Positions 23,946 to 36,700 of a stretch of DNA of 64,000 bases are shown one piece after another (within the stretch, counting starts at the first letter, position 1; every line of letters starts with the position of its first letter). The notes beneath the pieces were generated by a model that ran no database searches, was not told the origin of the DNA, and saw only the letters and a program-made list of their open reading frames with translations. Both the position numbers and the translations under genes were made by a program. Source of the DNA: Macrocystis pyrifera (lineage: Eukaryota; Sar; Phaeophyceae; Laminariales; Laminariaceae); contig JASSKH010000020.1 in assembly GCA_031763025.1 (NCBI GenBank), positions 1,550,001 to 1,614,000 of the forward strand, given 5' to 3'.

Positions 23946-24315
23946 GCTGCTCAGATATACCCACCTCCGAAACATCATGTATTTATTCGTTCTCAGCATA
24001 AACAGGGCCGTAGGGCGTCTGGCACACATGCACACACTCAAGCTCTTTCAGTTCGTTGCAAAGACTGCCATCTGCATTCCCGTTGTTCCACGTTGCCTGC
24101 GGAACATACGCCTGAGCCATCTCCTAGTCTGGTGTAGGGGAACACTGCCGGCAGCAGGATGAGCTATAGGTAGCTGAAGGGGTGGAAAAGGGTTGTGACC
24201 GTCTGCTCAAATCCCTACAGTCTGCGGACATAATTCGTGTTTTCCCCTTTTGCCTACCACTGCCGCGTCTATTTCTGAAAACCCCTAGGGTCCTTGGATT
24301 ACCACCGTAACAGAT
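23946..24315 (+). repeat. Dispersed repeat C, copy 2
   Basis: Direct copy of 16151-16517 about 7.8 kb downstream. Divergence rises at the 3' end, after the TTTTGCCTAC block. Confidence 0.75.
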
Positions 24316-25049
24316 GTTCTAACACGCCGGAGAAAGCAGGACGTAGACAACGTCGGAAATTGCCTGGCCTGCAAGTTCCAGTCTTATATACAGTACCTGG
24401 TGCAAGACACCAACCGATCTCGATGCAGTTGGACAAGGCAGCCAATGCCGGCGCGAGGCTTGAATAGAAACGACGATTGTATGCGTTCAACAGGAAAGTA
24501 CTGCTTCCAAAGGACGTAGTGGAAGCGCATTGCGACTTGACAACGTGCGTGAGTGTTTCGTCGCGTTTTCTACGTGGCATGGCCACGGCATCTGTGATCT
24601 GTGATGGGGTGGATTTGAGGCATGTATAATGTCAAGAAGAGGATGTGTTTTGTAGAGTAGGGGTGCGTGGCCACCTTCGCGGGCAGTGGTTGTAAAGGTG
24701 ACAAGGTCGCGTTGTTATCGGCGTCAGTTGTTGATGTGACCATCTCTTGCGGTGTTTTAATATGATCGAATGTTTCCTCGGCGCGGCGTCGCTTTAGGCT
24801 ATGAGGAATTTATTCAACTTCTAAGTATGAAGATTTGGTCTATGGCTGGATGAGCTGTTTGGGCTACGACTGAATTAGTTGGTCAGGGCTGCGTAACTGA
24901 CAGGATATTGTGGAGCATTGTTGTCGCTATTCTCTAAATACGAGCGCAAGCAAAAGAGAGTTCAGAATTTTGAACCAGTGTTGGCGAACTCTGTTACTTC
25001 AGCAGGCCCTGTAAGCGAGTGATGGCCATCTGCTTTGCTATAACTGCTT
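24316..25049. other. No gene recognised
   Basis: No motif, repeat or splice-bounded exon noted. The minus-strand frame at 24299-24586 shows no family resemblance. Confidence 0.45.
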
Positions 25050-27139
25050 TTAAATCCTAAAGAAGGCATCCTTGAGTATCACGTCTGAATCAAAATGCAT
25101 CACGTGGTTAAGCTTTGTAGCTCCGATAAGTTGTATCGAGGCCGATCGCACTCTATCCCCCTTCAGCCGACGCGGCATTATGGTTATATTGACTACTGGA
25201 GCCCGTTCGTTTAATTTGATAGCAAAACGTGTCTCTCCAGCCCCTGCATCTAACGTTGACTTAGATCCGCCGAAGCATAAGTGCTCGTGCTCTTCGTTGA
25301 CTTCATCAGTTTTGGTGATGGAAGAATGCACCGTAATGACACATGGAAATCCAAGGCCGATTGGAGGAGCCCCCACTATCGCACAAGAAAGTCACGGATT
25401 GGGCACCACAGCGAGACGTGCTGTGGTTCGACAGGGACACGGAAAATAATGATTCCATTACCATCCAGAAATATCAGGGACCTGCAGGAGCTGCTTCAGG
25501 AGTGGCCCGAGGGGAGGCACAATCTGTGGATGGTTGCCTTGTGTAATTTCGGCCGGCCCGCAACGCCAGTCAGAGAGTCTTGCCGTCATCATGCAACGTT
25601 TTATCATAACCGCTCGATAAATGATTACTCATTGTGTCTCCCCATCAATTTCGCCCTCGACATGGACACGTCTTTGTCAACCAACTAGCCCTAAGACAGC
25701 GTATACGAGAACTCGAACAACAATGTTCATTCTACACACAGGTCTTCCACAGGTTGAAATTCCTATACGACAAACGCATGGACAAGGCATGCGCCGGATG
25801 GGCCACAAAGCTCGTGGAGGTAGAGGTGAATATAACATGAAAGACAACATCAGATTCAACAACAGCAACAACAGCAACATCAATGCAATAGCAACAGCAA
25901 TGGCAACAGTAGCACCGACATCAACAACAACAACAGCGGCAACAGCAACAGCAACAGTGACACGAACACCAACGCTACGAAACCACCACAAATACAATGT
26001 GTCCGTCGGACACGGCAAGCCTGTAGCTATTCGGAAGGCGGGGGCCGGACACAGGGACTGCAGCAACAGCATTCAAGAAGCGTACTTATACCACCAGAAC
26101 ATATGTCAGACACGGAGACGTTCGTCTTCGACGACGCAACGTAAACAACAAAATAAGTGCTCACAACACAAAACGATAAACTCTTGCTGCTTGGCGTGAA
26201 GGCACAACCCGACTGTACGACGTCACACGCCGACGCCCTCTAACACGACAAACCAAAATATATATTCAAACCCAAATACTACTCCCAAACAGCACAAACT
26301 TTGTCCTCGCAACGGTACTAAAAACGGCGCAAGTCTGGACCTATACTGTAGACACCACACTCCCCATCGGCGCCCACAACCCAAACGAAAAAAACACACC
26401 GAACCAAAGTCAACCGGTTTCAACAGTGACTATAACGGTGAAATCCGTCGGCCTATAGCCACAAATCAAGCACGAATCCTACTGTAGTACACGCTTCGCT
26501 GACTCGTTCGCGTGCAATCGCCTAGAGCATGAAAAGACGGTTCGAAACATTCTAACACAAAATAGACGTTACCTCTGCAACCAACCTCTATTATTTTCCA
26601 TGACAAACAAACTCCGGAGCAAACTCGCCGTATTGATCGCTCCACTCCGCTGACAAAGTACACTGTAGATATGGTCGACATTTCCCCATGTACGATGGAA
26701 CGCTTTCGCTCGCAGGAAAAGAGGATAATCTACTGTACAATCCCAAACACCAACTCTAAAACAGTGTCTAACTCCAACTCGCGTGTCCCTAAAAAGCCTC
26801 CGCACTAAAACCACAATTTGCACCACAGATATGCGGCACGAATACCACTCACATCCTGTGCCATTTTTCGAATGCAACAACAATGTACCATTCTCCCTGG
26901 CAATACATCAACGAGTACGCAAAGGCGCGAGGGCTTGACCAATTATTCTGGCATTTGGGCTAGATGATGTAACGCACCAGCCGAACGAACTGCAACATGT
27001 TCGCCCATCAAACCTATCTACTGCGATGGAGTCGTACTTCTTCGACCACAAATTTGACCTCAACCATTTATTACTTACCCTGAGCTCATCACCTGAGGGC
27101 TTAACTTTCCAATATGCCGTCAGTAGGTTTTCATCTTAA
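25050..27139 (+). pseudogene. Possible decayed gene or mobile element: protein-like frames broken by stops
   Basis: The plus strand from about 25.85 kb is strongly A/C-rich. Open stretches lie in changing frames: 25343-25546, 25634-25840 (coiled-coil-like LALRQRIRELEQQ), 26180-26653 (one TAG at 26456), 26652-26963 (three TAA) with MYDGTLSLAGKEDN and SPWQYINEYAKARGLDQLFW, and 26960-27139 ending in TAA with YFFDHKFDLNHLLLTLSSSP. I do not recognise the family. A/C-rich DNA has few stops by chance, so part of this may be compositional. Confidence 0.35.
25857..25965 (+). repeat. CAA/CAG/ACA trinucleotide-rich tract
   Basis: Imperfect AACAACAGCAACAACAGCAA repeats that would encode Asn, Gln or Thr runs depending on frame. 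Confidence 0.75.
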
Positions 27140-27639
27140 AATAGTCTGATACTTCCGGTGAGATTGTACACCCAGCCCCACTGCTGTAATCTTCTTGTTT
27201 TCTAAACAAGTCGATGGTGGGGATTGTTCGACCGTAAACCGCCTGCATGGTTGAATTCGTATGACCATACACCTTCGTGTACCCTTATATCCCCACAATG
27301 CCAAGACGGAGCACGTTGGCATTTCGCCTATGAGCCGGATATTGCGTGCACCGAGCGCGAAGCGCCGCCTTCAGATGCTGAGTGTGTCGCATGAAATGTG
27401 AGCTACATGCTACTAAGACACGCTTGCCAGGAAACGTGTCTTACATTTCGATGGCTGCTTCAATTCGTGGCGGGGGGTGAGGCCTACATCTTACACAAAG
27501 ATAAGCCTCAGAAATATTCATCGAGAGGTACCCAAAAACTATCGTAGCCCGGGTCCCTTCAGCTCCTGTTGGGGTGCTGCATACAGTACGCACTGCAGCT
27601 CCGTTTCGTGAACAGTCCGGAGGATTTCCGCGTTTACGC

Positions 27640-27754
27640 TTAGTTCTGCTTGGGTGCCGTCATTGTGAAGGAGTCGATGTTGAACCCCGCGGAAAGCGTG
27701 CACAGCCAAATTGTAGCTGGACCGGCTGAAAGGCCGCCCGTCCCTCCTCCGGAG
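27640..27754 (-). CDS. GH81 gene exon 25: last exon and stop
   Basis: 115 nt. Acceptor TTGCAG. Encodes LSAGPATIWLCTLSAGFNID then SFTMTAPKQN and TAA (27640-27642). 'GfNiDsf' is the usual final CBM6 strand, so the protein ends immediately after the second module. Confidence 0.93.
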
Positions 27755-30700
27755 CTGCAATTATGGACGCGTTTCGAGATATTTACAGGACGAAAGATTG
27801 AGGAGATTTACGGTCACATTTGGACGGTAATATATTGATACGGCGCGTTCCACGTCTAGCTTTTTACGACCTAAACAGGTTATGTTGACAAATGTATATC
27901 CATCGCAGTGTATGATCTCACATTGACGGGGATGATTTCCTACTCCGGAAGCGAATCAGAGGAAACGCGCGAAAACAACGCATTCAACACCTCTACCTCA
28001 CCTATACGCTACCGTGTTCCGGGACTGTCTTCAGCATGCAAGATTCAGGTTATGGGATGGTTTAACTTGTTTTTGCTGCGTCTACCAGACTAGGCGGAAC
28101 AAACGACCGGTGCATTCAAAACCGAAACATGCGAGGACAACAAGTGTGCGACACAAACGCTGCAGCAAAGCACACGGGCGGTGGTAACATATCAACATTC
28201 AACATCGACTTTTCCGTTTAGGTATGGAAGTCGATCCAAATGCGCCACAACGCTGTTGGGGTATGGGAATGGTTACAACTCCGCGAGCGAGGCACATACC
28301 CCACTTACACGATCAGCGGCACGAAGATGGCCCATCCTCCAGTAGACTCCACTGACACGAGTCCACTGAGGTCGATGTCGTAGTCGTCGCACCCCGTGCC
28401 ACCTGAGACCACACGCAATGACCCAGATACCCCAGGAGGGGATGCCACTTGGAAGGCAAACTCGAACTCATCGGCTGCGAAGAGTGACAACACGGCGACG
28501 GGGGAGGGGGGAGGGGCATACTCATGTTATGCTTGGCTGTAGTCAAATGAGCTTGAACCCTCGCACCTCTTCATCGCCGGGACGGACCACGTCGGATTTT
28601 CTCCGACAAGGCGGGGGACGGGGGGGGGGCGTGGTTCATCGCCGGGACGGATAACGTCGGAGTTTCACCGACCAGGCGGGGGACGGGGGTGGGGTGGGAG
28701 GTTGGGTCGTTGAATGTGATGCCCTGCTTTGATACGTTGTTTTGCATTGTGGTTGCTTTAGTTCGCCATATCCGCGCCCGTGCATCGGCTGTTGGCCTCG
28801 TGACGGGGTTGGATGTTTGTCATCCATCGTTACGTTTTGTCGGCATCGTCAGAAGCTACCCACACACGTTCGAAATAGGCCAAGTCGAAGGTATCTATTT
28901 GCCTTGCCTTCGGAGGTATCTAGCCAGACGCATCCGAGGGGACGCACGCCTCTCTCCGGCATTTTGTAACGGTTTCAAACCCGCATGTATGAAAGGATAT
29001 CACGTCGTGCAGTACTTCACAAACATATTCAGGTAAATGTCACACACTTCCATCAGAATACATACGTATTCATGTAGACAAGGTCTTCACCTCGCTTGCG
29101 GTATTTACGATTGCTCATTTTTTTAGTGTACGTGTTCGAAGTACGTCACGTCTTCACATTGGCCACGCCATCCCACTGTCGGCTGTTAGCGGTGACTTTA
29201 AATACTTAGATACAAGTTCAGAAACTCAGTAATCCCACATAGCGTATAATAGCCTGCAGACGTCGCTCCACTAAATTTGACAAGACACCTCCACGGCTCC
29301 TTGATAACCGAGAGAGCCAGCGGCCTAGCTTAACCTCAACGGCTTAGTTCAGCGCACGTGTGAATACCTCGCGATATACGGAATCACTCAGGAATACAGT
29401 GCCCTCTGCTTCATGAAGAGAAAGTGTCGTATATTGGTTGTCTAAACTAGCATGCCTTTCTCTGAAAAGAATGCCGTATGTTCGATGGCTCGAGCAGCGT
29501 ACACGGTGTGAAATGAAGAGCAAACGTTCCTGATGAATCTGAGGGGTAGACTCGCTCTTAGCATACCTGCGTACTCCACCTCGACCGTGTACCGCATGTA
29601 CTCGCCAGCCCTGTTCCATCCCACGGTGTAGCCACTACCGTCTTCAACGATATCAACCGCTTCCTCCGTTCGGAACGCCTGTGTATAATTCGGTTCCCCA
29701 GGCACGTCGACGACGAAGACGGGGAACAGGGTTAGGTGATAAATACTACGGTATCCTGGACGGCCACAAATATGGATACTGCTTGGTCTACGCTAGGACG
29801 GTCGAGTGCGAACACGTCTTGAAATTTGACGGCTGCCGTTGTGCGATAGCGCATCGTTAGAAACGGCTGGTGCTTCTAAAGTACAAGCGGTATCGCGTTT
29901 CAAAGTTGGTGACCCCGAGCAGCTAAACACAGAACGCCTACACGTGTCCCGCCTACCAACAACATCATTCCGAACTGAAGCCACTACCCCACACTGACTC
30001 CAGGACCATGTTTTGTCCCCAACACAAACGATATCTGGAAATTTGGAAAGGTTACGCAACTACTGCAACGTATGTGTTGAGCTCTCTCTGTCCCTCTCAC
30101 CCCTCCGTTGTTCTCGGTGTCTGTGTCCGAGTATGCGACACCTTCGCCACCTTCGTCGAACTCCTCGACCTCGATTACGCCCGGGACGACGGCAGCGACG
30201 CCCCCGTATGGGCCGCCGACGTTATCCGCAGGGGCGAGCGTAGCCACCACGGTTTCCGTCGTCGTTGGGCCCGACGTGGGGAGCAAGAGACCCCCCGTTT
30301 CCGCGAGGGAGAATGAGTCGATGCTGAAGCCTTCGGAAACTACGCACAGCCAGATGCAGGCCAAGCCGGCCGACAGGCCCCCGTTTCCCTCCGACCTGCG
30401 CGGAGGTCAGGTTCGAATGAAACGCGGGTTGTACTAGCGGTGTGGGGGCTCGTAACCAAAACAAGCTACAGGAGAATACTAATACGGGGTACTGTATATA
30501 CGGTGCGGAGTGGCGAGACAAAAGAGCTGAAGTCTTCGCTCGATACCAACGTAAGTCACTTACCTTTGTAGTGGGGAAGGGGGAGGTGAGCCTTCTAGAT
30601 GACCCGACTATGCGTCACGACTAGGAGGTTGACAGAATAGAGGGGCGACGATTTGTAATGGCAATGAACAATAAACGAAACCAGATGCGTATGCAGTGGT

Positions 30701-33700
30701 GAAAACGATGGTTTTGATATATATGTAGGGAGGAGTCAGTTGTGTGTTCATTCAACGACGAAGCATGGCGGGGGAGAGGTCAGGCGGCAGCTTGGTCATG
30801 GTTCAGCAAATACACCTATCTCCACTACCACACTCCTCGTATGCCATATATAGACTCGTGTTGCCGTTGGGCGCAAAATCTCACATGTCCAACAGAATAC
30901 ATTCACTGCAATGTTTTTGGTTGTTTCAATTTTTCGATTTTTCTCTCTCATAGAATGTGTATTTCGTTCTTGTCGCACCCAGTACGACGACATGCAATTG
31001 CATTGTCCACTTTGATTACTGCATGACACTGTCGTATCTCTGGGTGGTAGGTTTGTGACCACAGAGCTTGTTTATCTCAAGGATTGAAGAATCGGCAAAC
31101 ACTGGTTGTGCTGGATGTCGCCGGGTAGAACGAACGGTTTAATGTGAAGCACGCACACATTTTGTGCCTGTCGTTTCGACTGCGATGACATTTTATCAGG
31201 TGTGCAACGTATGTTGTTTGTTGCAGTTGCCATCGAGCTCATCTACTAGATTTTGATTATCCAAACAAATTTGTGCGGTAGAATCAAAACCAGGGTGTAT
31301 AGGCATGCGCAGGCGTATGCGATCGGCGAGCGCCGGTAGACCTAAACCGCGGAGTCAGAAAACACTCTGCTAACTCCAACGCTGTTCGGGTTTTTTTAAA
31401 CTTTATATAGCAGGACAAGTGACTGGTAACGCGTGGCAACGGTATCCATACGTCAGAAATGCGTGATAGTGCGCGCACTTAAGACCTCAAAAGGTTGAGA
31501 AACTACCAAGGGCACATGCCAAGGTAAAGGTGCACCAATGTTATTCTGAGGTTTGTCGCTTGACGGTATAGTATTCGTGTGTAATCCACAGACATAAATT
31601 TAGAGGAAGAGCAACCCGATGAACAATACCATAACCTATTTAAACTGTGTTCGTAGGTGTACAAACGATACTATCGCCTAGAAAAACAAAAGGGTTCGGA
31701 CATTTTTAGATTAAGAAACCCCGTCATTCCGAAAATACACTTAGGGCTAGACCCCTATCTCGTAAAACGCATCCATAACTACGAGTGCAGCGCAAGCATA
31801 TCGCACCAAAACAACGATGCGTGACACAACACCGGTGGCACGGTTTGGCCCAAACAAAAAAACCGAATGACCGAGCTCCCGACCTGAGGAAGGATCCAAC
31901 GTCACTGGAAACCCAAACTACGTTGAACGTTACCACTCTAAGCCGAAATATAAGAAACGTATAGCCATTCATGTGATTTCTAAGCGGTTCTCGTATTTAC
32001 GCTCAGAGTGGTGTGAACCTAGGCAAATGCTATTTGCTCATTCTCCTCCGATGCTTCGTACGTACGGTTTTGGGGGTAATTGGAAAGATCCCCGAGCGAG
32101 GAACGTCGCAACGTTTAAGAGCAGTTCTGAATACCGTAGCATTCGTGCAGGGACAAAATGGGAGACATCAGGAGTTCAGGCACGGCAAGATACTCACACA
32201 GACACATAGACGAAATCATCCCACCCGCCCGTTGAGGGTACAGTGACGAGGCCGCTGAGGTCGTTGGTGTAGTCGTCGCAGCCCGTTCCCCCCGCAACGA
32301 CGCGGAAAGACCCGGCGTTTTCGATCGGCGCCCGTCACCAGGAACGCAAACTCAAACGAACCGACTGTCCGTGCGATTTGGAACCGGGGAGAGAGAAGGA
32401 TGTCGTTAGGCCTTCCTTATGCGGAAGGCGCGAGTGCTTACAGTAGTTTAGACGCACAGCCGGGCGTATGTAAGCGCCGATATGATGAAACAGTTCAAAC
32501 GAGCAGGCGCGAAACAGGTTCCTGATTGTATTACGCATGTTTCAAACGTTCAAGGTGCGTGAGAAATCGCCAACCAGACCCGTCGTAGCAAAGAGGCATT
32601 GCTGTGGCGTGCTTCAGGAAGGGGCGAGGTTCTGAAGAAACGATTTTTACCCTCCTCCCTTAAGGAACTCAATGCCACATCCGAATGGACATCAATATGT
32701 GTTGCTCAGGATAAGCTATGAATGTTAGCAAGTGGACGTTTAGACCCATGCGTATCAGTTCGACGTGCAGTTTCTACGCTCGGATAAGCGTACGAGTACC
32801 TTAGCTTGGGCATACAGCTAAATGTAAATGTGTGTGAATTACGAGCCTGACTCGTTTTTGTGCAACTCAAATGGCATGCTGCAGCCCGATGGTCCAGTGA
32901 ACACCACGGTAAACGTGTTTTGCTGGGTGCCGAAGGTACTTCAAATCGATAAGTACGTAAGGTTTGTGATCAAACAAACGCGGATCACATCGCCTTAGGC
33001 GCTGTGATCTGTCTCGTACCGTCTTCAGTGACGTTGACTGTGAACCTGAGGTATTCATCGATCCGCATCCAGCCCACGTAGTAGCCGTTCGCGGTATTGC
33101 TGACATCCACCGCCTCGTCCTCTCGGAAGGCCTGCCAACGTGAAACGAGACCGGCGAGGTGTACATGGAATACGCGAGTACCACCAAGATGGCGCACGCA
33201 CAGTAAACATAGAGGTTTCATACCTACACGCTGTTGAACAGGTAGGTGTGCCCTTTTCGAGATAACACCATAATTATTTTGAAGGCAGACCACCTGGAGT
33301 TATTGAGGGTAATAATTCTAGCATGATAGGATGGACAAACGCAACGTTCAACGGTCTTGGTCCCATTTGGAATAAATGCAAAGTTGACGACAATGCCCAG
33401 ACACGTTTGCGAGGGACACCCGTAAAGCGCAGCGCACGGAGCCGTTTGCGCCGAACGTTGAAAGCCATTTCCGCCGCCATGACCTTCATAACCGGTTCAA
33501 CAGACTTGGGAGTCGTACTATTTCCTAACGAAACTACCTCTTGCACACGGGGCCTGCTACTCCTCATATCTATATTCAATTCGCAGGAACGGGTGCCAGA
33601 AATGATATCGGTGTCAGGGATTAACACGACGGCACGCCGCGTGGTTGACATCGACATTGCTCGCCGGGCTACACCGCCCTCCTCAATTCGAACGATAAAA

Positions 33701-36700
33701 CGCAACGAATGCGATGCTTGTGAAATTTCTTGAACAGAACAACAACTAACGCTGTGTTTCCCACCCCTCTAATATTGGTGACAAACGAACGAGCAATCAT
33801 GGGTATCTTCGCACACGCTCGAATGAAGGATACCCCCAAATCATGACGGCATTCCAACGACACCTCGTCAGCAATGAATGCGTTCGAACGAAGGCTTACC
33901 GACGGACGTTGAGCACACCCTACACATAAGAAGATATGGCCAGATTAGATCAGGGGAACTTTAATGAAACTCACCCCTCCGATGTTACTCTCGTCTGCGT
34001 CGGAGTAGGCGACCCCCTCGCCACCAACATCGTACTCCTCCGCCTCGATCAACCCAGGGATTTGGGGCGGATTCCCCCCATAGGCTTCATCAGCCGTCGG
34101 AAGCACCTCATCGAACGTCGTCGCAGGAGTATCGTCAGCACCCACCTGATGTGCGGGTGGTGTAGGGAGACGCAGCGAGTAAAGAGACAGTCGGACACAT
34201 GGATCGTTCAGAGGCAATTGGCGCATACTTTGAATGAGCATTGTGTGTTGCGTGGTTATCGCATTGAATCATATCTGCCGTACTGCATTGGTAGCGAAAC
34301 GCCGTCAACTCGGTGACTTCGGTATGCTGCTGGACAAGCGCAGGGCTGCCGCTCTGTTCTGATGGGAGACAGCGACCGACCGATGGACCGATATTCATGG
34401 CGTTTCCAGGTTAGGTAAAAAACAAGAAAAAAACAAAGTGTAGGATAGAGACATGGGGTGGGGCAGTCAGGCGAGTTTACCGTCTGCACATAGCGCAGTC
34501 TATCGAGGACAATCGATTGATATATGTTGATCGTCGTACAAACCTTTTTGGGATGGCACCAATTCTTTTAGGGACGCAAAGCTTGCACCTGGGTGTCGGC
34601 TGAATGGTAAAAGCAGTATCAGGCTTAAGAAGCGGCCAGAAACATGAACAGATGGCGCCGACAATTAAAATGTTTAGATCTACCAAGGCAATAATTTGAT
34701 CCCTCGCTGACCTGGTCGTGGGCGCAGTATGTGCTGCACTCGGGTCGCGTCGCGGCCCAGTAGAGAGCCCACGTCCGGAAAAGGTCGTTGTCAACCTCGC
34801 TCGTTCTACCAAAACGTAGGTGAACACAGGACCGAAGTTGTAGCGGCCGCGGCGGCAGCAGCGGCAGGGGTGGCGGTGGCACGAGCAGGACGAGACATCG
34901 GGCAGCATTAGGGACGGCCGGATGACGCGGAACGTGTCGATCGCTGAATGTGGGCATCCTAAACTCAAACGAAGGACAAGAATGCGAAATCGTCCAAAGA
35001 GCAAGATTGACGACGACGCCTGCGCAGTATTCAAGTATCGAGATCAAAAGGTGAAGGCGCAGAATAGATGAAACAGTTCGTAAACTCACGGATCATTGTT
35101 CCCGTTGTCTTTCCTTTCATGCATACGTTTGTGCAGCAGACGCGTACGCGCAACCGTCGAACTGGGTCGTTGAAACACTAGCCTGCTTCCGCGTTGCTGG
35201 CATCCGTGTGTTCCGCCATGAGTCAGTGCAAAAACAAAACAAGATACTCACAGCATTTTGTCGAAGGCCAAGTGCTTCTGCACTGTCGCGTAGCTCATGT
35301 ATAGAACGGTTTGCCACACTCCCTCCACGTCGGTTACGATAGGTTCCAGCCTCTGTCACGATAGCAGGATTTATTTCGTCAAATAGTCAGTTGACCAAGC
35401 AGGCGAGCGACGAACAGAAAAAATACAAAGCACGTTAAAGAGAGACTGAAGTATTTCGCTACTACCGTGTAGGCTAGAGATGCGTGGACTCTGGTCTGGG
35501 GGAAGGAGGAAGTCCACAGGTGAGAAATATAAAAATGGTTTCACAGCCTGCGCAGTACAATTTATTCTAGAGTATGAATGTCCTCTCTGTAAGCACCACG
35601 ACCTTTGACCGCCAGATGAAGTGGTGGGCGGAGTTGGACGTGGTTGTTCGATCCGTGGCAACAAACCCCACTACCACGGTTCGTGTGTTGCACCATGTTC
35701 AAAAATGAAAAGACGCCACTATGTCGTATTTTGAACGAAATATATATTCGGAGGAAGAGTGTTCATCACACCTGATCCCACTCCTCGCTGACGAATTGAG
35801 GGTCACGCACCCACTCGGTGACGGCAGTCACAGGTATGTTCTGTGCGCGGGATAGGACAACGAGAAAGTAGAACGCACACAGGTATCAGGGTGTGAGAGT
35901 TTGTGCCGCCGTCCCAGCACATTGGCGACAAAGTATGTTTCGTTGGGTTCCCTGTATTACCCGTACGCAGGTGATATATCATTCATGCACTTGATTCGAT
36001 GCGCGTTGTACCACGACATGTCCTAATACGCAACATTCATCAGTTCAAGGTACATCGGTTTGTTTTGGACAACCAAAACTCCAAGTATGGCGCCTCAAAG
36101 TCAAGATTTGCTACAGCTACCACCGCACGTGTTGAACGACCCCCCTTCCCCTTCCTGCACTTTCCACAGGTGTCAAACAACCACTCTTCACCATAGAGAA
36201 GACACACAAACGAATTAACATCGAAACAGGTTTGAAGGCATCACCTGGATTCCGTGGATGTACTCAATGTTGTCGCCAAACCACGTGGTGTAGTCGACTT
36301 TGCTCTCGAAGTATACCCCAGTAACCTGTCGAGAAATCGCGGTATCGCGTGACCGCCGTGGTATTACGCAAAGTGTGGGAGGGAATAGGTTGTACAGTTC
36401 ATGCGCAGTACATTTTGAGGCGTCCTACGATAGAGATTTAATTTTCTGAGGATCCTCGCTTAAAGGGCTCACACGAAAAAAATATACTTCAGCTAAAATA
36501 TTTTTTTATCCCGATAAATAGTCCCATCCCAAGTATAAATAAAATGATTGTTTTCGAAACACGATTGACGTTCCGACGATTTTGGGTTAAGGAACCACGT
36601 CATTCAGTAACAAAACGAGCGAAAATTTGCTACCTATATCGTAGAACGCGTCTATTCACAACGATAAATTCGGTATTCCACAGTGGTGGCTTCGAAAACA

